A stretch of 64,000 bases of DNA, taken from assembly GCF_014836425.1 (NCBI RefSeq), contig NZ_JACSQW010000008.1:1-64000 (forward strand), read 5' to 3'. The notes under the pieces were generated by a model that did not search any database, had not been told where the DNA came from, and saw nothing but the letters and a program-made list of their open reading frames with translations. Source of the stretch: Limosilactobacillus avistercoris. GTDB lineage: Bacteria; Bacillota; Bacilli; Lactobacillales; Lactobacillaceae. A program made the translations under genes and the position numbers. Shown here in pieces: positions 43,755-54,838 of the stretch (within the stretch, counting starts at the first letter, position 1; each line of letters starts with the position of its first letter).

Positions 43755-44840
43755 TTGGCTGATCAACGAAAAGCAGCACTTGATGTCGCAATTCGTAAAA
43801 TTGAAAAGAATTTCGGTAAGGGTTCCATCATGCGGATGGGTGACGCAGCCGATATGAAGATTGCAACGGTGTCAAGTGGCTCATTAGCAATTGACAAGGC
43901 CCTTGGGGTAGGTGGCTATCCCCGTGGTCGAATTGTTGAAATTTATGGTCCTGAAAGTTCAGGAAAGACAACTGTTGCATTGCAAGCAGTTGCTGAAGTT
44001 CAACGTCAAGGTGGTACAGCAGCTTATATTGATGCTGAAAATGCCCTTGATCCTCAATATGCAGAGGCATTAGGGGTAAATATTGATGATCTACTTCTTT
44101 CCCAGCCTGATACTGGTGAAGAAGGGTTGGAGATTGCTGACGCATTGATTTCAAGTGGAGCAGTGGACTTAGTTGTTGTTGATTCAGTTGCTGCCCTTGT
44201 ACCACGTGCTGAAATTGAAGGTGAGATGGGAGATGCTCACGTCGGTCTCCAAGCACGGTTAATGTCACAAGCATTGCGGAAGCTTTCTGGAGAAATCAAT
44301 AAAACAAAGACAATTGCAATCTTTATTAACCAAATTCGTGAAAAAGTTGGTGTAATGTTCGGTAATCCTGAGACGACTACTGGTGGTCGGGCATTAAAGT
44401 TCTATTCGACCATTCGGATGGAAATTCGTCGTTCTGAACAAATTAAGAACGGGACGAATGTTATCGGTAACCGAACTAAGATTAAGATTGTTAAAAATAA
44501 GGTTGCTCCACCGTTCAAGCGTGCCGAAGTTGATATCATGTATGGTGAAGGAATTTCTAAGACCGGTGAACTTCTTGATATGGCCGTTGATAAGGACCTT
44601 GTTAATAAGTCTGGTGCATGGTACTCATACGGAGACGAACGCATTGGCCAAGGTCGTGAAAATGCAAAGAAATGGTTAGCAGAACATCCTGATAGTATGG
44701 CAGAACTAATGAATAAGGTTCGTGAAGCTTATGGGATGGAGCCATTGAAGGGTACTGCTAACGACAAAGATAAAAGCGAAAAGCAAGATTCTAAAACTGG
44801 TTCTAAGCAGGAAACTATCGAAGAAGCAAGTAAAAAGTAA
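43755..44840 (+). CDS. recA: Recombinase RecA
   Basis: DNA strand-exchange ATPase and co-protease for LexA. The 361 residues show Walker [11 protein letters not shown] (about 67-76), Walker [13 protein letters not shown] (about 141-152), the L1 and L2 loops ([35 protein letters not shown]) and a variable acidic and basic C-terminal tail (about 330-361). Start TTG at 43755 with AAAGGAGGAA at 43739-43748. Own LexA-controlled promoter; strong terminator behind. Confidence 0.98.
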   Translation: MADQRKAALDVAIRKIEKNFGKGSIMRMGDAADMKIATVSSGSLAIDKALGVGGYPRGRIVEIYGPESSGKTTVALQAVAEVQRQGGTAAYIDAENALDPQYAEALGVNIDDLLLSQPDTGEEGLEIADALISSGAVDLVVVDSVAALVPRAEIEGEMGDAHVGLQARLMSQALRKLSGEINKTKTIAIFINQIREKVGVMFGNPETTTGGRALKFYSTIRMEIRRSEQIKNGTNVIGNRTKIKIVKNKVAPPFKRAEVDIMYGEGISKTGELLDMAVDKDLVNKSGAWYSYGDERIGQGRENAKKWLAEHPDSMAELMNKVREAYGMEPLKGTANDKDKSEKQDSKTGSKQETIEEASKK

Positions 44841-44854
44841 AGATTTTTAATTTT

Positions 44855-44894
44855 AGGAGGAGAATTACTAAATTAGTAGTTCTCCTCCTTTTAA
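44855..44894 (+). terminator. Terminator after recA
   Basis: AGGAGGAGAATTACTA pairs with TAGTAGTTCTCCTCCT (one mismatch), followed by TTTTAATT. Confidence 0.9.
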
Positions 44895-45027
44895 TTATTA
44901 AAAGAGTGGTTGACACTAATTAACCGCAAGCTTAAAATTTAACTTGTGTGATATTTAATTTATCATACGGTTAAATTAAACTAATTAATTGAACCAATAA
45001 TAAAAATATAGTGAAAGCGGAGGTGAA

Positions 45028-46590
45028 ATGATGGAAGCTTTCGGCTTAGTTTTCGCCGCGCTTGCTATGGTTGTCGGTATTATTATTGGATATGCAATTC
45101 ATAAGGTTTCTGTTGAGAAGCAACTTAAAGTTGCAAACCAAAGTGCAGACCAAATTCTTTCCACTGCAAAGCAGGATGCAGCGACGGCGAAAAAAGAGGC
45201 AATTTTAGAAGCTAAGGAAGAAAGCCATCGTTACCGGGAAAGTGTTGAACAAGAATTAAAACAACGGCGAAGCGAAGTTCAAAAGCAAGAGGATCGGCTC
45301 TTGCAACGAGAAACATCATTGGATCGTAAGGATGATGCTTTAGAAAAACGTGAAGATGCTGTTGGTAAACGAGAACACCAACTTGAACAACAAACAAACC
45401 AGTTAAAGTTATCCCAAGAAAAGGCTGATTCATTAATCGAAGAACGGCAACAAGAATTAGAAAAGGTTGCCCAATTATCCCATGATGAAGCTAAAAAGCA
45501 GGTCTTAGATCAAGTTAAGGAAGAGTTGAAGACTGAGCGTGCAATCATGATTCGTGATAGTGAACAGAATGCGGAATTAACTGCTGATAAGACAGCAAAG
45601 AAGTTAATTGTCGAAGCAATTCAACGGAGTGCAGCCGATGTTGTCTCCGAAGCTACCGTTTCCGTTGTTAATTTACCAAATGACGACATGAAGGGGAGAA
45701 TTATAGGTCGTGAAGGTCGTAATATTCGGACCCTTGAAACATTGACCGGGATTGATTTAATTATTGATGATACTCCTGAAGCTGTTGTGTTAAGTGGGTT
45801 TGACCCGGTTCGACGTGAAATTGCTAAGATCGCGTTGGAGAAACTGATCCAGGATGGTCGGATCCATCCAGCAAGAATTGAAGAGGCTGTTGATAAGGCT
45901 CGCCAAGAAATGGACGCTAACCTCCGGGAAACTGGGGAACAAGCACTCTTTGATCTTGGAATTCACTCGATGCATCCTGATTTGATTAAGACGGTTGGTC
46001 GAATGAAGTACCGGACAAGTTATGGTCAAAATGTTCTAGATCACTCTATTGAGGTTGCTAAGCTTGCTGGAATAATGGCTGCTGAACTAGGTGAAGATGT
46101 AACTCTTGCTAAGCGTGCTGGCTTATTGCACGATATTGGAAAGGCAATTGACCATGAAGTTGATGGTTCACACGTTGAACTTGGTGTCGAATTAACTACG
46201 AAGTATAAGGAAAATAAGGTAGTTATTAATACGATTGCCTCACACCATGGTGACGTACCGGCTAAATCAGTAATTGCAGCTCTTGTTCAAGCTGCTGATG
46301 CTATTTCTGGTGCTCGTCCTGGTGCGCGGAGTGAATCACTTGAACAATATATTCAACGATTAAAGAAACTAGAAAGTATTGCAAATGACCATGATGGTGT
46401 CGATCATAGTTACGCAATTCAGGCAGGTCGTGAATTACGGGTAATTGTAAAGCCAAAGAAGATTTCTGATCTTCAAGCGACTGTTTTATCTCATGACATT
46501 AAGCACGAGATTGAACAAGAACTTGAATATCCAGGGCACATTAAGGTAACGGTTATTCGTGAAGTTCGTGCGATCGACTATGCAAAATAA
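45028..46590 (+). CDS. rny: Ribonuclease Y
   Basis: Membrane-anchored endoribonuclease that starts mRNA decay in Gram-positives. The 520 residues have an N-terminal transmembrane helix (about 5-25), a long charged coiled coil (about 30-200), a KH RNA-binding domain (about 210-270: [15 protein letters not shown]) and an HD domain with the metal-binding [10 protein letters not shown] (about 366-375). Length and order match the family. ATG 45028 (or 45031) with GGAGGTG at 45019-45025. The 187-bp gap before it holds the recA terminator and an AT-rich promoter region. Confidence 0.96.
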   Translation: MMEAFGLVFAALAMVVGIIIGYAIHKVSVEKQLKVANQSADQILSTAKQDAATAKKEAILEAKEESHRYRESVEQELKQRRSEVQKQEDRLLQRETSLDRKDDALEKREDAVGKREHQLEQQTNQLKLSQEKADSLIEERQQELEKVAQLSHDEAKKQVLDQVKEELKTERAIMIRDSEQNAELTADKTAKKLIVEAIQRSAADVVSEATVSVVNLPNDDMKGRIIGREGRNIRTLETLTGIDLIIDDTPEAVVLSGFDPVRREIAKIALEKLIQDGRIHPARIEEAVDKARQEMDANLRETGEQALFDLGIHSMHPDLIKTVGRMKYRTSYGQNVLDHSIEVAKLAGIMAAELGEDVTLAKRAGLLHDIGKAIDHEVDGSHVELGVELTTKYKENKVVINTIASHHGDVPAKSVIAALVQAADAISGARPGARSESLEQYIQRLKKLESIANDHDGVDHSYAIQAGRELRVIVKPKKISDLQATVLSHDIKHEIEQELEYPGHIKVTVIREVRAIDYAK

Positions 46591-46617
46591 ATGTTAGCTA
46601 AGGCATTTTAATATAGG

Positions 46618-46650
46618 AAAGAGACCGGGGATGCTCCTGGCCTCTTTCTT
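46618..46650 (+). terminator. Terminator after rny
   Basis: AAAGAGACCGGGGA and TCCTGGCCTCTTT form the stem with an ATGC loop, followed by CTTTATTT. The rest of the 150 bp up to mutS is AT-rich and shows nothing else I can name. Confidence 0.8.
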
Positions 46651-46802
46651 TATTTAAAAAATAGTTAATACTGGAGTAATAGCTTTATTTTGTTTTTCAC
46701 TTTCTTGCACTTGAATTATGCAAAAAATATAATAAGTAAAGTATAGTTGCACGAAAAAAACGTTCTATTTATGTAGAGAGAAAATTTGCGGGGTGAAATT
46801 AG

Positions 46803-49448
46803 GTGGCAAAGAAAATGACGCCAATGATGGAACAGTACCAAAAGGTTAAGGATCAGTATCCGGATGCATTTTTATTTTATCGTTTAGGAGACTTTTATGA
46901 ACTCTTTAACGATGATGCTGTTAAAGGTGCACAGTTACTTGAATTAACTCTGACAACAAGAAATCATAGTGCAAAGAACCCGATCCCAATGTGTGGGGTT
47001 CCACATCGAGCAGTTAATAGCTATGTGGATGTCTTGATTGACAAGGGATATAAGGTAGCAATCTGTGAACAAATGGAGGATCCCAAGAAGGCTAAGGGAA
47101 TGGTTAAGCGGGCCGTTACCCGGTTAATTACACCAGGAACCCAGATGGATTTAAATGGTGATCAAGCAAAGAGCAATAATTACTTAGCTGGGATTATGCG
47201 CCAAGATGATTACTACTATTTAGCATATACTGACTTATCAACTGGTGAATTAAAGACCACTGATTTTTCAAGTGAAGATGAGACGATTAATGAGTTAATC
47301 AACTTGCAAAGTCGTGAAGTAGTCATTGATGATTCGGTTGAAGATGACTTTAAACAACAATTAACTAAGCGCAATATTCTTCAATCGCACCAACCAGAAA
47401 TTGTTAAGGGCGCTGAAGTGAGTTATTTAACCCAGGATTTAACTGATAAGGGGCAGCAAGCAGTTGTCTCACTTTTGGTTTCTTATCTGTTAACAACCCA
47501 AAAACGGTCACTTGCTCACTTACAAAAAGCAATTTCTTACCGGCCAAGTTCCTTTATGAAGATCGATCATTATTCTAAAACGAACCTTGAATTGATGACC
47601 AATATGAGAAGTGGTAAGCGTCAAGGAACGTTAGCCTGGTTGCTTGATGAAACTAAAACGGCAATGGGGAGTCGCCTTTTAAAGCGGTGGCTCGATCGGC
47701 CGCTCATTGATCCTAAGCAGATTAGTGCCCGTCAGGATAAGGTTCAGGAACTTCTTGAACACTATTTTGAGCGCAATAATATCCAGCAAGAATTAATTAA
47801 GGTATATGATCTAGAGCGGCTTGCTGGACGTGTAGCATACGGAAGCGTTAATGGACGTGATCTGATCCAGCTTAAGACGTCGCTGCTCCAGGTCCCGAAG
47901 ATTAAGTATACTTTGGAGACGCTTGATGCGCCTGCATTTACTGACTTGGAAAAACAACTGGATCCACTAACTGATATTGCATCACTGATTGATAATTCGA
48001 TTGTGGATGATCCACCAATTAGTGTCACTGAGGGTGGAGTAATCAAGGATGGTTACGATAAACAACTTGACGAATATCGGGATGCAATGAATAACGGTAA
48101 ACAATGGATTGCTGACTTACAGGAGCAAGAGCGCAAGGTGACTGGGATTAATAACCTTAAGATTGGATACAACCATGTCTTTGGTTATTACATTGAAGTA
48201 ACCAAGGTTAACCTCAGTAAGATTCCTCGTGATCGTTATGAACGAAAGCAAACATTAGTAAATGCGGAACGGTTCTCAACCCCTGAATTAAAAGAAAAGG
48301 AGGCATTGATTTTAGGTGCTCAGGAGAAGTCAACTGCGCTTGAATACGATGTCTTTGTTAAAATACGGGAGAAAGTTAAAAAGCAAATTAAACGTTTACA
48401 AAGCCTAGCTAAAGCATTATCTGAATTAGATGTTTTACAAAGTTTTGCGGTAGTTAGTGAGGATTACCATTTTGTTCGTCCAGCAATGAATACGGGTCAT
48501 GTGTTAAAGATCAAGGATGGTCGCCATCCCGTTGTTGAAAAGTTTATGGGACATCAGGAATATGTACCTAATGATGTTTTAATGGATGATTCTACTGATA
48601 TTCTCCTAATTACTGGTCCTAACATGTCTGGTAAGAGTACTTATATGCGTCAATTGGCATTGACTGCGGTAATGGCACAGATGGGGTGTTTTGTTCCTGC
48701 TGAGCGGGCGGAATTACCGATTTTTGATCAGATCTTTACTCGAATTGGGGCAGCTGATGACTTAATTTCTGGGGAAAGTACCTTTATGGTTGAAATGATG
48801 GAAGCAAATAATGCTTTAGTTCATGCGACGGATCGAAGTTTAATCCTATTCGATGAAATTGGTCGGGGGACTGCTACCTATGACGGGATGGCACTTGCTC
48901 AAGCGATTATTGAATATATCCACGAGCATTTACGGGCAAAGACGCTTTTCTCAACTCACTACCATGAATTAACTGCGCTTGAAACAACCCTACCACGGTT
49001 AAAAAATGTCCACGTTGGAGCAACTGAAAAGAATGGGGAACTGGTCTTCCTTCATAAGGTTAGTGCTGGTCCTGCTGATAAGTCATACGGGATTCACGTG
49101 GCTAAATTAGCGGGGATGCCAGATAAGTTGCTCAAACGTGCTGACCAAATCCTCAGTTTGTTAGAAAAGAAGGATGTAAAATTACCAACGATTTCTTCAA
49201 CGACTAATCAGCAAACGGAACCAAATAAGATTAAAGAAAAGGCAGTTCAGCCACTGAAGCCGACGGTCACCGAACAGCCATTAGTCGATCCCAATGGTCA
49301 AATGGAACTATTTGGTACTCCTAAACCAAAGCCAAAGGATCCGGCTGCAACGAAGATTATTAAACAGTTAAAGAACCTCAACCTAATGGGGATGACACCA
49401 ATGGATGTGATGAATCAGATCTATCAATGGCAGCAAAAGTTAAAGTAA
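46803..49448 (+). CDS. mutS: DNA mismatch repair protein MutS
   Basis: Mismatch-recognition ATPase. The 881 residues start with the mismatch-binding domain carrying the F-x-E wedge ([11 protein letters not shown], about residues 24-34). Further on come the connector, core and clamp domains, then the ATPase with Walker [13 protein letters not shown] (about 610-621), Walker [17 protein letters not shown] (about 681-696) and STHYHELT. The C-terminal 60 residues form the typical linker and tetramerisation part. Start GTG at 46803 with GGGGTGA upstream. First of mutS-mutL-ruvA-ruvB. Confidence 0.97.
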   Translation: MAKKMTPMMEQYQKVKDQYPDAFLFYRLGDFYELFNDDAVKGAQLLELTLTTRNHSAKNPIPMCGVPHRAVNSYVDVLIDKGYKVAICEQMEDPKKAKGMVKRAVTRLITPGTQMDLNGDQAKSNNYLAGIMRQDDYYYLAYTDLSTGELKTTDFSSEDETINELINLQSREVVIDDSVEDDFKQQLTKRNILQSHQPEIVKGAEVSYLTQDLTDKGQQAVVSLLVSYLLTTQKRSLAHLQKAISYRPSSFMKIDHYSKTNLELMTNMRSGKRQGTLAWLLDETKTAMGSRLLKRWLDRPLIDPKQISARQDKVQELLEHYFERNNIQQELIKVYDLERLAGRVAYGSVNGRDLIQLKTSLLQVPKIKYTLETLDAPAFTDLEKQLDPLTDIASLIDNSIVDDPPISVTEGGVIKDGYDKQLDEYRDAMNNGKQWIADLQEQERKVTGINNLKIGYNHVFGYYIEVTKVNLSKIPRDRYERKQTLVNAERFSTPELKEKEALILGAQEKSTALEYDVFVKIREKVKKQIKRLQSLAKALSELDVLQSFAVVSEDYHFVRPAMNTGHVLKIKDGRHPVVEKFMGHQEYVPNDVLMDDSTDILLITGPNMSGKSTYMRQLALTAVMAQMGCFVPAERAELPIFDQIFTRIGAADDLISGESTFMVEMMEANNALVHATDRSLILFDEIGRGTATYDGMALAQAIIEYIHEHLRAKTLFSTHYHELTALETTLPRLKNVHVGATEKNGELVFLHKVSAGPADKSYGIHVAKLAGMPDKLLKRADQILSLLEKKDVKLPTISSTTNQQTEPNKIKEKAVQPLKPTVTEQPLVDPNGQMELFGTPKPKPKDPAATKIIKQLKNLNLMGMTPMDVMNQIYQWQQKLK

Positions 49449-49458
49449 GGTGACATAG

Positions 49459-51450
49459 ATGGGAAAGATCCATGAATTAACAAATGTTTTAGCAGATCAG
49501 ATTGCCGCAGGTGAAGTGATTGAACGCCCTGCATCGATTGTTAAGGAATTGGTAGAAAATTCTTTGGATGCTGATAGCAAGAGAATCGATATTATTGTTG
49601 AGAATTCTGGATTAGATAGCATTAGGGTAATTGATGATGGCTCGGGAATCGCTTCTGATGACGTAAAAATTGCGTTTAAGCGTCATGCTACCAGTAAGAT
49701 TGCGACGAGACGGGATCTTTTTAAGGTAAAAACAATGGGCTTTCGGGGTGAAGCTTTACCAAGTATTGCTTCTGTTGCTGATGTTACTTTAACGACAGCA
49801 ACTCCAGAAAGTACCAGTGGTTCTTTAATCCATATTCATGGTGGTGAATTGGTTGATTTAAAACCAGGGCCAGCACGTCAGGGGACTGATGTAGTCGTCC
49901 GTGAATTATTTTTTAATACCCCAGCCCGGTTAAAGTACCTCAAATCACCACAGACAGAATTAGCCCGAATTACTGATATCGTAAACCGATTGGCATTAGC
50001 TAACCCCCAAGTAGCGTTTAGCCTTACTCATAACAATAAGGAATTATTTCGAACTGCCGGAAATGATAATCTCCAACAGGTTGTGGCAGCTATTTATGGA
50101 ATTCAAGTCGGTAAAAAGATGTTACCGTTTGCGGGTGAAGATAATGATTTTCAGATTGATGGTTTAGTATCGTTACCTGAACTTACGCGAGCATCACGGC
50201 AATACATTACAATTACTATTAACCACCGTTATATTCGTAATTTTGAATTGACTAAGGCAATTATCAATGGTTATGAATCAAAGTTAATGGTTGGCCGCTA
50301 CCCAATTGCCGTTCTTAATATTCAACTTGATCCGGTGTTGGTTGACGTCAATGTTCACCCAGCAAAACGGGAAGTACGATTAAGCAAAGAACCGGAACTA
50401 TCAGCATTAATCTCTAAAGTGATTCGTCAGCGGATATCAACAGAAAATCTTATTCCTGATGTTGATGCTAACCAATTTATCCCGGATGAACCAGATGTGG
50501 ATAATTTGGAGCACCAATTAAGTGAAGCCGCTAAGCAATACACAACCCCAAGTACTGCTTTTCATCCCCAGTCTTCAGCTACCGTAGTTAAGAATGGGGG
50601 ACCAGCAGATGCTGATGCTAGTGATAGTGTCGTTCGGGAGCCCATTGTAATTCACAAAAAAGATGAATTAGCGAGTTCGCAAATGCAGGCATTCGACCAG
50701 CGGTATCAGGATGAGGGGATTGCATACCCATTTGGAAGTCCAGATGAACAGGCACCGCAAAAGCCTGTAAAAGCAGAAAATATTGAGCTAGATGTTCAAG
50801 ATAAGAGTGATCAATCTAAGAAACGTTTTCCAAACTTACAGTATATCGGTCAGTTACAGGGAACATTCCTGTTAGCTCAAGCAAGTGATGGTCTGTATAT
50901 TGTTGATCAACATGCGGCGCAGGAGCGGATTAATTATGAACGATTCCGAAAAGAGATTGGCCAGGTAAGTGATGATCAACAAGCCTTTTTAGTACCGTTA
51001 GTTCTAAATTATTCAACGGTTGATACAATGACAATCACTCAGCATTTAGATGTGCTTGAAGCTGTTGGTCTCCATCTCGAATCGTTTGGTCCTAATAGCT
51101 TTATCCTGCGTTCCCATCCAACCTGGTTTGCGGAGGGGCAAGAAGAAGCAACCACTAATGAAATGATTGAATGGTTAATTAATGACGGTAAGATCTCAGT
51201 CCATGATTTTCGTCAACGAACCGCAATCATGATGAGTTGTAAACGGGCGATTAAAGCCAATCACCACCTTGATGATCGTGAAGCAAAAGCACTTTTACAA
51301 CGGCTACCAAAATGTGAGAATCCCTTTAATTGTCCTCACGGGCGGCCTGTGACCGTGCACTTTAATGATCGAGATCTGGAAAAAATGTTTAAACGGATTC
51401 AAGATTCACATGTTCCGTTTGCTCAAGATTTTGATGAACACGAATTTTAA
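49459..51450 (+). CDS. mutL: DNA mismatch repair protein MutL
   Basis: GHKL ATPase coordinating mismatch repair after MutS. The 663 residues have the N-terminal ATPase motifs [20 protein letters not shown] (about 14-33), [14 protein letters not shown] and [10 protein letters not shown], and after a variable linker (about 335-460) a C-terminal dimerisation domain with [12 protein letters not shown] (about 481-492), [15 protein letters not shown] and CPHGRP, motifs of the endonuclease-active MutL type. Start ATG at 49459, 10 bp after mutS. Confidence 0.96.
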   Translation: MGKIHELTNVLADQIAAGEVIERPASIVKELVENSLDADSKRIDIIVENSGLDSIRVIDDGSGIASDDVKIAFKRHATSKIATRRDLFKVKTMGFRGEALPSIASVADVTLTTATPESTSGSLIHIHGGELVDLKPGPARQGTDVVVRELFFNTPARLKYLKSPQTELARITDIVNRLALANPQVAFSLTHNNKELFRTAGNDNLQQVVAAIYGIQVGKKMLPFAGEDNDFQIDGLVSLPELTRASRQYITITINHRYIRNFELTKAIINGYESKLMVGRYPIAVLNIQLDPVLVDVNVHPAKREVRLSKEPELSALISKVIRQRISTENLIPDVDANQFIPDEPDVDNLEHQLSEAAKQYTTPSTAFHPQSSATVVKNGGPADADASDSVVREPIVIHKKDELASSQMQAFDQRYQDEGIAYPFGSPDEQAPQKPVKAENIELDVQDKSDQSKKRFPNLQYIGQLQGTFLLAQASDGLYIVDQHAAQERINYERFRKEIGQVSDDQQAFLVPLVLNYSTVDTMTITQHLDVLEAVGLHLESFGPNSFILRSHPTWFAEGQEEATTNEMIEWLINDGKISVHDFRQRTAIMMSCKRAIKANHHLDDREAKALLQRLPKCENPFNCPHGRPVTVHFNDRDLEKMFKRIQDSHVPFAQDFDEHEF

Positions 51451-51467
51451 AAGAGGAGTACAAGAGA

Positions 51468-52070
51468 ATGTATGAATACCTAACAGGATTGGTTACAATC
51501 GTTAAGCCACGTTACATTGTAGTAGAGGTAAATGGCATTGGTTACCAGTTGCTAGTTGCAAACCCCTATCGTTACCATGTCGACAAGCAGGAGAAAGTAA
51601 CAGTATATGTTTACCAGGCAGTTCGTGATGATGATATTTCACTGTTTGGCTTTAATGATGAGGATGAAAAACAACTTTTCTTGCAATTAATTAACGTTTC
51701 GGGAATTGGTCCCAAGAGCGCTTTAGCGATTTTGGCTAACCCGGATCATGATGGGTTGATTAATGCAATTGCAAATGATGATGTTAAGTATTTGACTAAG
51801 TTCCCAGGAATTGGTAAAAAGACCGCTTCACAAATCTGCTTGGATCTTAAGGATAAGATTGAACAATTAACCACAACCGAAACGGATCTCTTCAAACCAT
51901 TATCAACAGCCGAGGCAGCTGCTAACGATGCCTTGCAAGATGCACTAGAAGCATTAACTGCCTTAGGTTACAAGGAACGAGATGTTAAACGAATCAAGAA
52001 AGAATTAGAGAAAGAACCAGTAACTTCTACAGAAGAATACCTTCGCCATGCGTTAAGACTATTAAATTAA
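51468..52070 (+). CDS. ruvA: Holliday junction branch migration protein RuvA
   Basis: Tetrameric junction-binding partner of RuvB. The 200 residues have the N-terminal OB fold ([21 protein letters not shown]), two helix-hairpin-helix motifs ([25 protein letters not shown], about 75-125) and the C-terminal RuvB-binding domain ([19 protein letters not shown]). Start ATG at 51468 with AGAGGAG upstream. Co-transcribed with mutL and ruvB. Confidence 0.96.
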   Translation: MYEYLTGLVTIVKPRYIVVEVNGIGYQLLVANPYRYHVDKQEKVTVYVYQAVRDDDISLFGFNDEDEKQLFLQLINVSGIGPKSALAILANPDHDGLINAIANDDVKYLTKFPGIGKKTASQICLDLKDKIEQLTTTETDLFKPLSTAEAAANDALQDALEALTALGYKERDVKRIKKELEKEPVTSTEEYLRHALRLLN

Positions 52071-52087
52071 AGGAGGGTGGTTAAAGG

Positions 52088-53104
52088 ATGGCAAACCAGG
52101 ATGAACATGAAATTGTTTCTGGTGAGACAACAGGAAAGGAAGAGGCAGCAATTGAACTAACACTTCGTCCACAAACACTAGCTGATTATATTGGCCAAAC
52201 AAAAATCAAGCACGAATTAAGTGTTTATATTAAGGCAGCTAAAGAACGTGAAGAAGCTTTAGATCATGTCCTTTTATATGGCCCACCAGGTCTAGGGAAA
52301 ACTACCCTAGCGATGGTAATTGCAAATGAATTAGGAGTAAACATTAAAACCACCAGTGGTCCGGCAATTGAAAAGCCGGGTGATTTGGTTGCACTGTTAA
52401 ATGAGCTAAAACCAGGTGATGTTTTGTTTATTGACGAAATTCACCGGTTACCAAAAATGGTTGAAGAAATGCTATATTCTGCCATGGAGGATTACTATAT
52501 TGATATTGTGATTGGTGAAGGACCAACAGCCCATCCTGTTCATTTTCCTTTACCGCCATTCACCTTAATTGGGGCTACTACTCGTGCAGGGATGTTGTCT
52601 GCACCATTGCGGGATCGTTTTGGAATTGTGGAACACATGAACTACTATAACCAGGATGAATTAACTAAGATTATTTTTCGTTCTGCAAAAATTTTCCAAA
52701 CCAAAATTGAGGATGAAGGTGCTCACGAATTAGCCCTTCGCTCTCGGGGAACGCCACGGATTGCTAACCGACTATTAAAGCGGGTGCGTGACTTTGCTCA
52801 GGTTGCGGGAAAAGGTTCAATTGATTCGGTTAGTGTTCAACGGGCACTTAAATTGCTTCAAGTTGATGATCAGGGACTTGATGAGATTGACCGTAAACTT
52901 CTGCTAACAATGATCAACTACTATAATGGCGGACCAGTTGGCCTAAAAACGATTGCTGCTAATATTGGTGAAGAGAAATCAACAATTGAAGAAATGTATG
53001 AGCCATACCTTCTCCAGATTGGTTATTTAACAAGAACGGCACGGGGACGAATGGTGACTGCAGCAGCCTATAAGCATTTAGGCTTAGAGTACCCAACAAA
53101 GTGA
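52088..53104 (+). CDS. ruvB: Holliday junction branch migration ATPase RuvB
   Basis: Hexameric AAA+ motor driving branch migration. The 338 residues show [12 protein letters not shown], Walker [13 protein letters not shown] (about 64-75), Walker [10 protein letters not shown] (about 115-123), the family's [21 protein letters not shown] with arginine finger, and a C-terminal winged helix ([17 protein letters not shown]). Start ATG at 52088 with AAAGGAGGG upstream. The stop overlaps an in-frame GTG of the next gene by four bases. Confidence 0.97.
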   Translation: MANQDEHEIVSGETTGKEEAAIELTLRPQTLADYIGQTKIKHELSVYIKAAKEREEALDHVLLYGPPGLGKTTLAMVIANELGVNIKTTSGPAIEKPGDLVALLNELKPGDVLFIDEIHRLPKMVEEMLYSAMEDYYIDIVIGEGPTAHPVHFPLPPFTLIGATTRAGMLSAPLRDRFGIVEHMNYYNQDELTKIIFRSAKIFQTKIEDEGAHELALRSRGTPRIANRLLKRVRDFAQVAGKGSIDSVSVQRALKLLQVDDQGLDEIDRKLLLTMINYYNGGPVGLKTIAANIGEEKSTIEEMYEPYLLQIGYLTRTARGRMVTAAAYKHLGLEYPTK

Positions 53105-53112
53105 GGCAGGCA

Positions 53113-54135
53113 ATGAGTAAATATTTTGAAATTGAGCGTTCTAAGAATGGTTTGCGGGCCGGAAAGTTAGTTCTCGATAATTTCCAGTTAGCAACGCCAT
53201 TACTTGTTCATTCAGGAAGGGTAAACCATTACTTGCTTCCAAAACAAGTCTGGGAAACAAACACGCGGGCCCTGTATTATGATCCAGTTATTTTTGCAGA
53301 GGAATTGGGGAAAAAGCAGTTAAGTGACTTACCTAATTTACGTCAATTGTTCGCCTGGAAAGGGGCATTGTTTACCACTTCTGGAGCAGAAGAAATAGCA
53401 AGATTAGCTAAACCACGAGGGTATAAAGCTAATGGGGTTAATTTTCGTTTGCCAAATGAAGGACAGTTAATAAGCCTATCTCCTAAAGAAGCGCTTCAGC
53501 TACAAGAACATTTAGGAGCCAATATAAGTGAACAACTTTATCGGGCGGTTGATTATTATGCGCCAGTTGATGACTTAACTGCCGGAGTAGAATTGACTAA
53601 TCGGTGGGCTATTAACGCTGATAATTCACTTTTTCCGGTCACGGGCGGTGGATTAAAGGAGCTTCATCGTAAGAGTCTTGCTTCATTAGAGGGACAGTTT
53701 GGCTACCGAATTACCCAAATAGAACAGATTGACACGATTATGGAAGTAAAACGCAATCTTTCAACTGTTATAAAAATGCTACCATCTGAAAGCCTTCGGG
53801 TAACTAAGGTCAAGGCTAATCTTGAGCAAGTAATAGCTGCATTGTCTGCAGGAATTGATGTTATTTATTCTGACGTTGCTGTTCATGAGGCAGTAATGGG
53901 GAATGTATTGGTAGCAGATGGAAAACGACTTAACTTTGATCATGCCCACTTTGCTAATGACTGGGGACCAATTGATCAAAATTGTGGTTGTCCTGTATGT
54001 ACTAGTCATTATTCACGGGCATTCCTTCATTACCTTGCAAAAACTGATTCGTCACAATATTTGAATTTGATTTTGGAACATAATTTATTTTGGCTTAATC
54101 AATTTATTATTAAGTTTCGTTCCCAGATTAATTGA
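53113..54135 (+). CDS. Tgt-like protein (tRNA-guanine transglycosylase paralogue) lacking canonical catalytic residues
   Basis: 340 residues, colinear with Tgt from end to end. The zinc site survives: CGCPVC (first Cys codon 53983, residue 291) then His in LEHNLFWL, matching CxCxxC...H of Tgt. Matching but altered segments: FAWKGALFTTSGAEE for MxWDxPILTDSGGFQ (base Asp becomes Thr); VTGGGLKELHRKSL for IVQGGxxxDLRxxS (Gln lost); AGIDVIYSDVAVHEAVMGN for RGVDMFDCVLPTRxxRNG (nucleophile Asp aligns with Tyr ungapped). The GVGSP motif is absent. It occupies the ruvB-[queA-tgt]-yajC slot and no queA is present. A non-catalytic or changed role is inferred. ATG 53113 follows GAGG. Confidence 0.8.
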   Translation: MSKYFEIERSKNGLRAGKLVLDNFQLATPLLVHSGRVNHYLLPKQVWETNTRALYYDPVIFAEELGKKQLSDLPNLRQLFAWKGALFTTSGAEEIARLAKPRGYKANGVNFRLPNEGQLISLSPKEALQLQEHLGANISEQLYRAVDYYAPVDDLTAGVELTNRWAINADNSLFPVTGGGLKELHRKSLASLEGQFGYRITQIEQIDTIMEVKRNLSTVIKMLPSESLRVTKVKANLEQVIAALSAGIDVIYSDVAVHEAVMGNVLVADGKRLNFDHAHFANDWGPIDQNCGCPVCTSHYSRAFLHYLAKTDSSQYLNLILEHNLFWLNQFIIKFRSQIN

Positions 54136-54225
54136 TTTAGGCCACTATTCTCCCTAGGTATGTAGCTTTTTACCGTGTTTTTTGTTACAGTTAAACTTGA
54201 AGAATTTTGAAGGGATGGATATTCA

Positions 54226-54684
54226 GTGAACGGGTTAAACTTTTTAAACCTCGGTGCTGCCTCAAGCAGTGCCAGCAGTTATTCTGGAATGATTTTGATC
54301 ATTCTGATGATTGCTTTAATGTATTTCTTTATGATTCGCCCACAACAAAAGCAACGGAAGCAACATCAAGATATGATGAGTCAGTTGCACAAGGGTGATG
54401 AAGTTGTCACTATTGGTCGGATGCACGGGAAGATTGATTCAATTAACCATGAAGACCGGACAGTTACTTTAGACTGTGAAGGAATTTACTTAACCTTTGA
54501 TATGGTTGCAATTGCGCGGGTCGTTAAGCCCGCTACTGATGCAAAAGATAAGGCTGAAAGTAAGGAAAACAAGGAATCATCTAAAAAGGATGAAGCTAGC
54601 TCAGATGCAAAAGAAGAACTAGCTGCATCTGATTCTGCCAAGAGTGAAGCACCAGCATCAGATGCTGATAATGACGAAAAGTAA
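54226..54684 (+). CDS. yajC: Preprotein translocase subunit YajC
   Basis: Small accessory protein of the Sec translocon. The 152 residues have one N-terminal transmembrane helix (about 22-40: MILIILMIALMYFFMIRPQQ), followed by the conserved RPQQKQRKQHQDM and KGDEVVTIGRMHGKI segments. After about residue 105 an extra acidic, Lys/Ser/Ala-rich tail is present, longer than in the 85-110-residue norm. Start GTG at 54226 with AGGGATGG upstream. It normally follows tgt, supporting the orthology of the preceding gene by position. Confidence 0.93.
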   Translation: MNGLNFLNLGAASSSASSYSGMILIILMIALMYFFMIRPQQKQRKQHQDMMSQLHKGDEVVTIGRMHGKIDSINHEDRTVTLDCEGIYLTFDMVAIARVVKPATDAKDKAESKENKESSKKDEASSDAKEELAASDSAKSEAPASDADNDEK

Positions 54685-54838
54685 TTGACACGTTTGGCAA
54701 AACGTGGGACACTTTTAAAGAATGTTATTGCAAGCCTTTTAGTTTGCAATTTCATAATGGTAATGATTGATTACCATTATTACTATTGAGTGTTGCATTT
54801 TCGCTCATCACGACTGTAAAACAGGAGGGAATTTTAGA

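Noticed and set aside
43828-44274. 148-residue minus-strand ORF inside recA, rich in Gln, His and Leu
   Set aside because: Antisense shadow of recA; low-complexity composition follows from recA codons.
53113-54135. DpdA-type DNA 7-deazaguanine inserting enzyme
   Set aside because: No dpd or preQ0 pathway genes are nearby, and the changed catalytic positions argue against any base-exchange activity.
54767-54838. N-terminal extension of gnd (24 residues)
   Set aside because: The extension has no similarity to Gnd; ATG 54839 has a strong, well-spaced ribosome site and the Rossmann motif begins at the expected residue.
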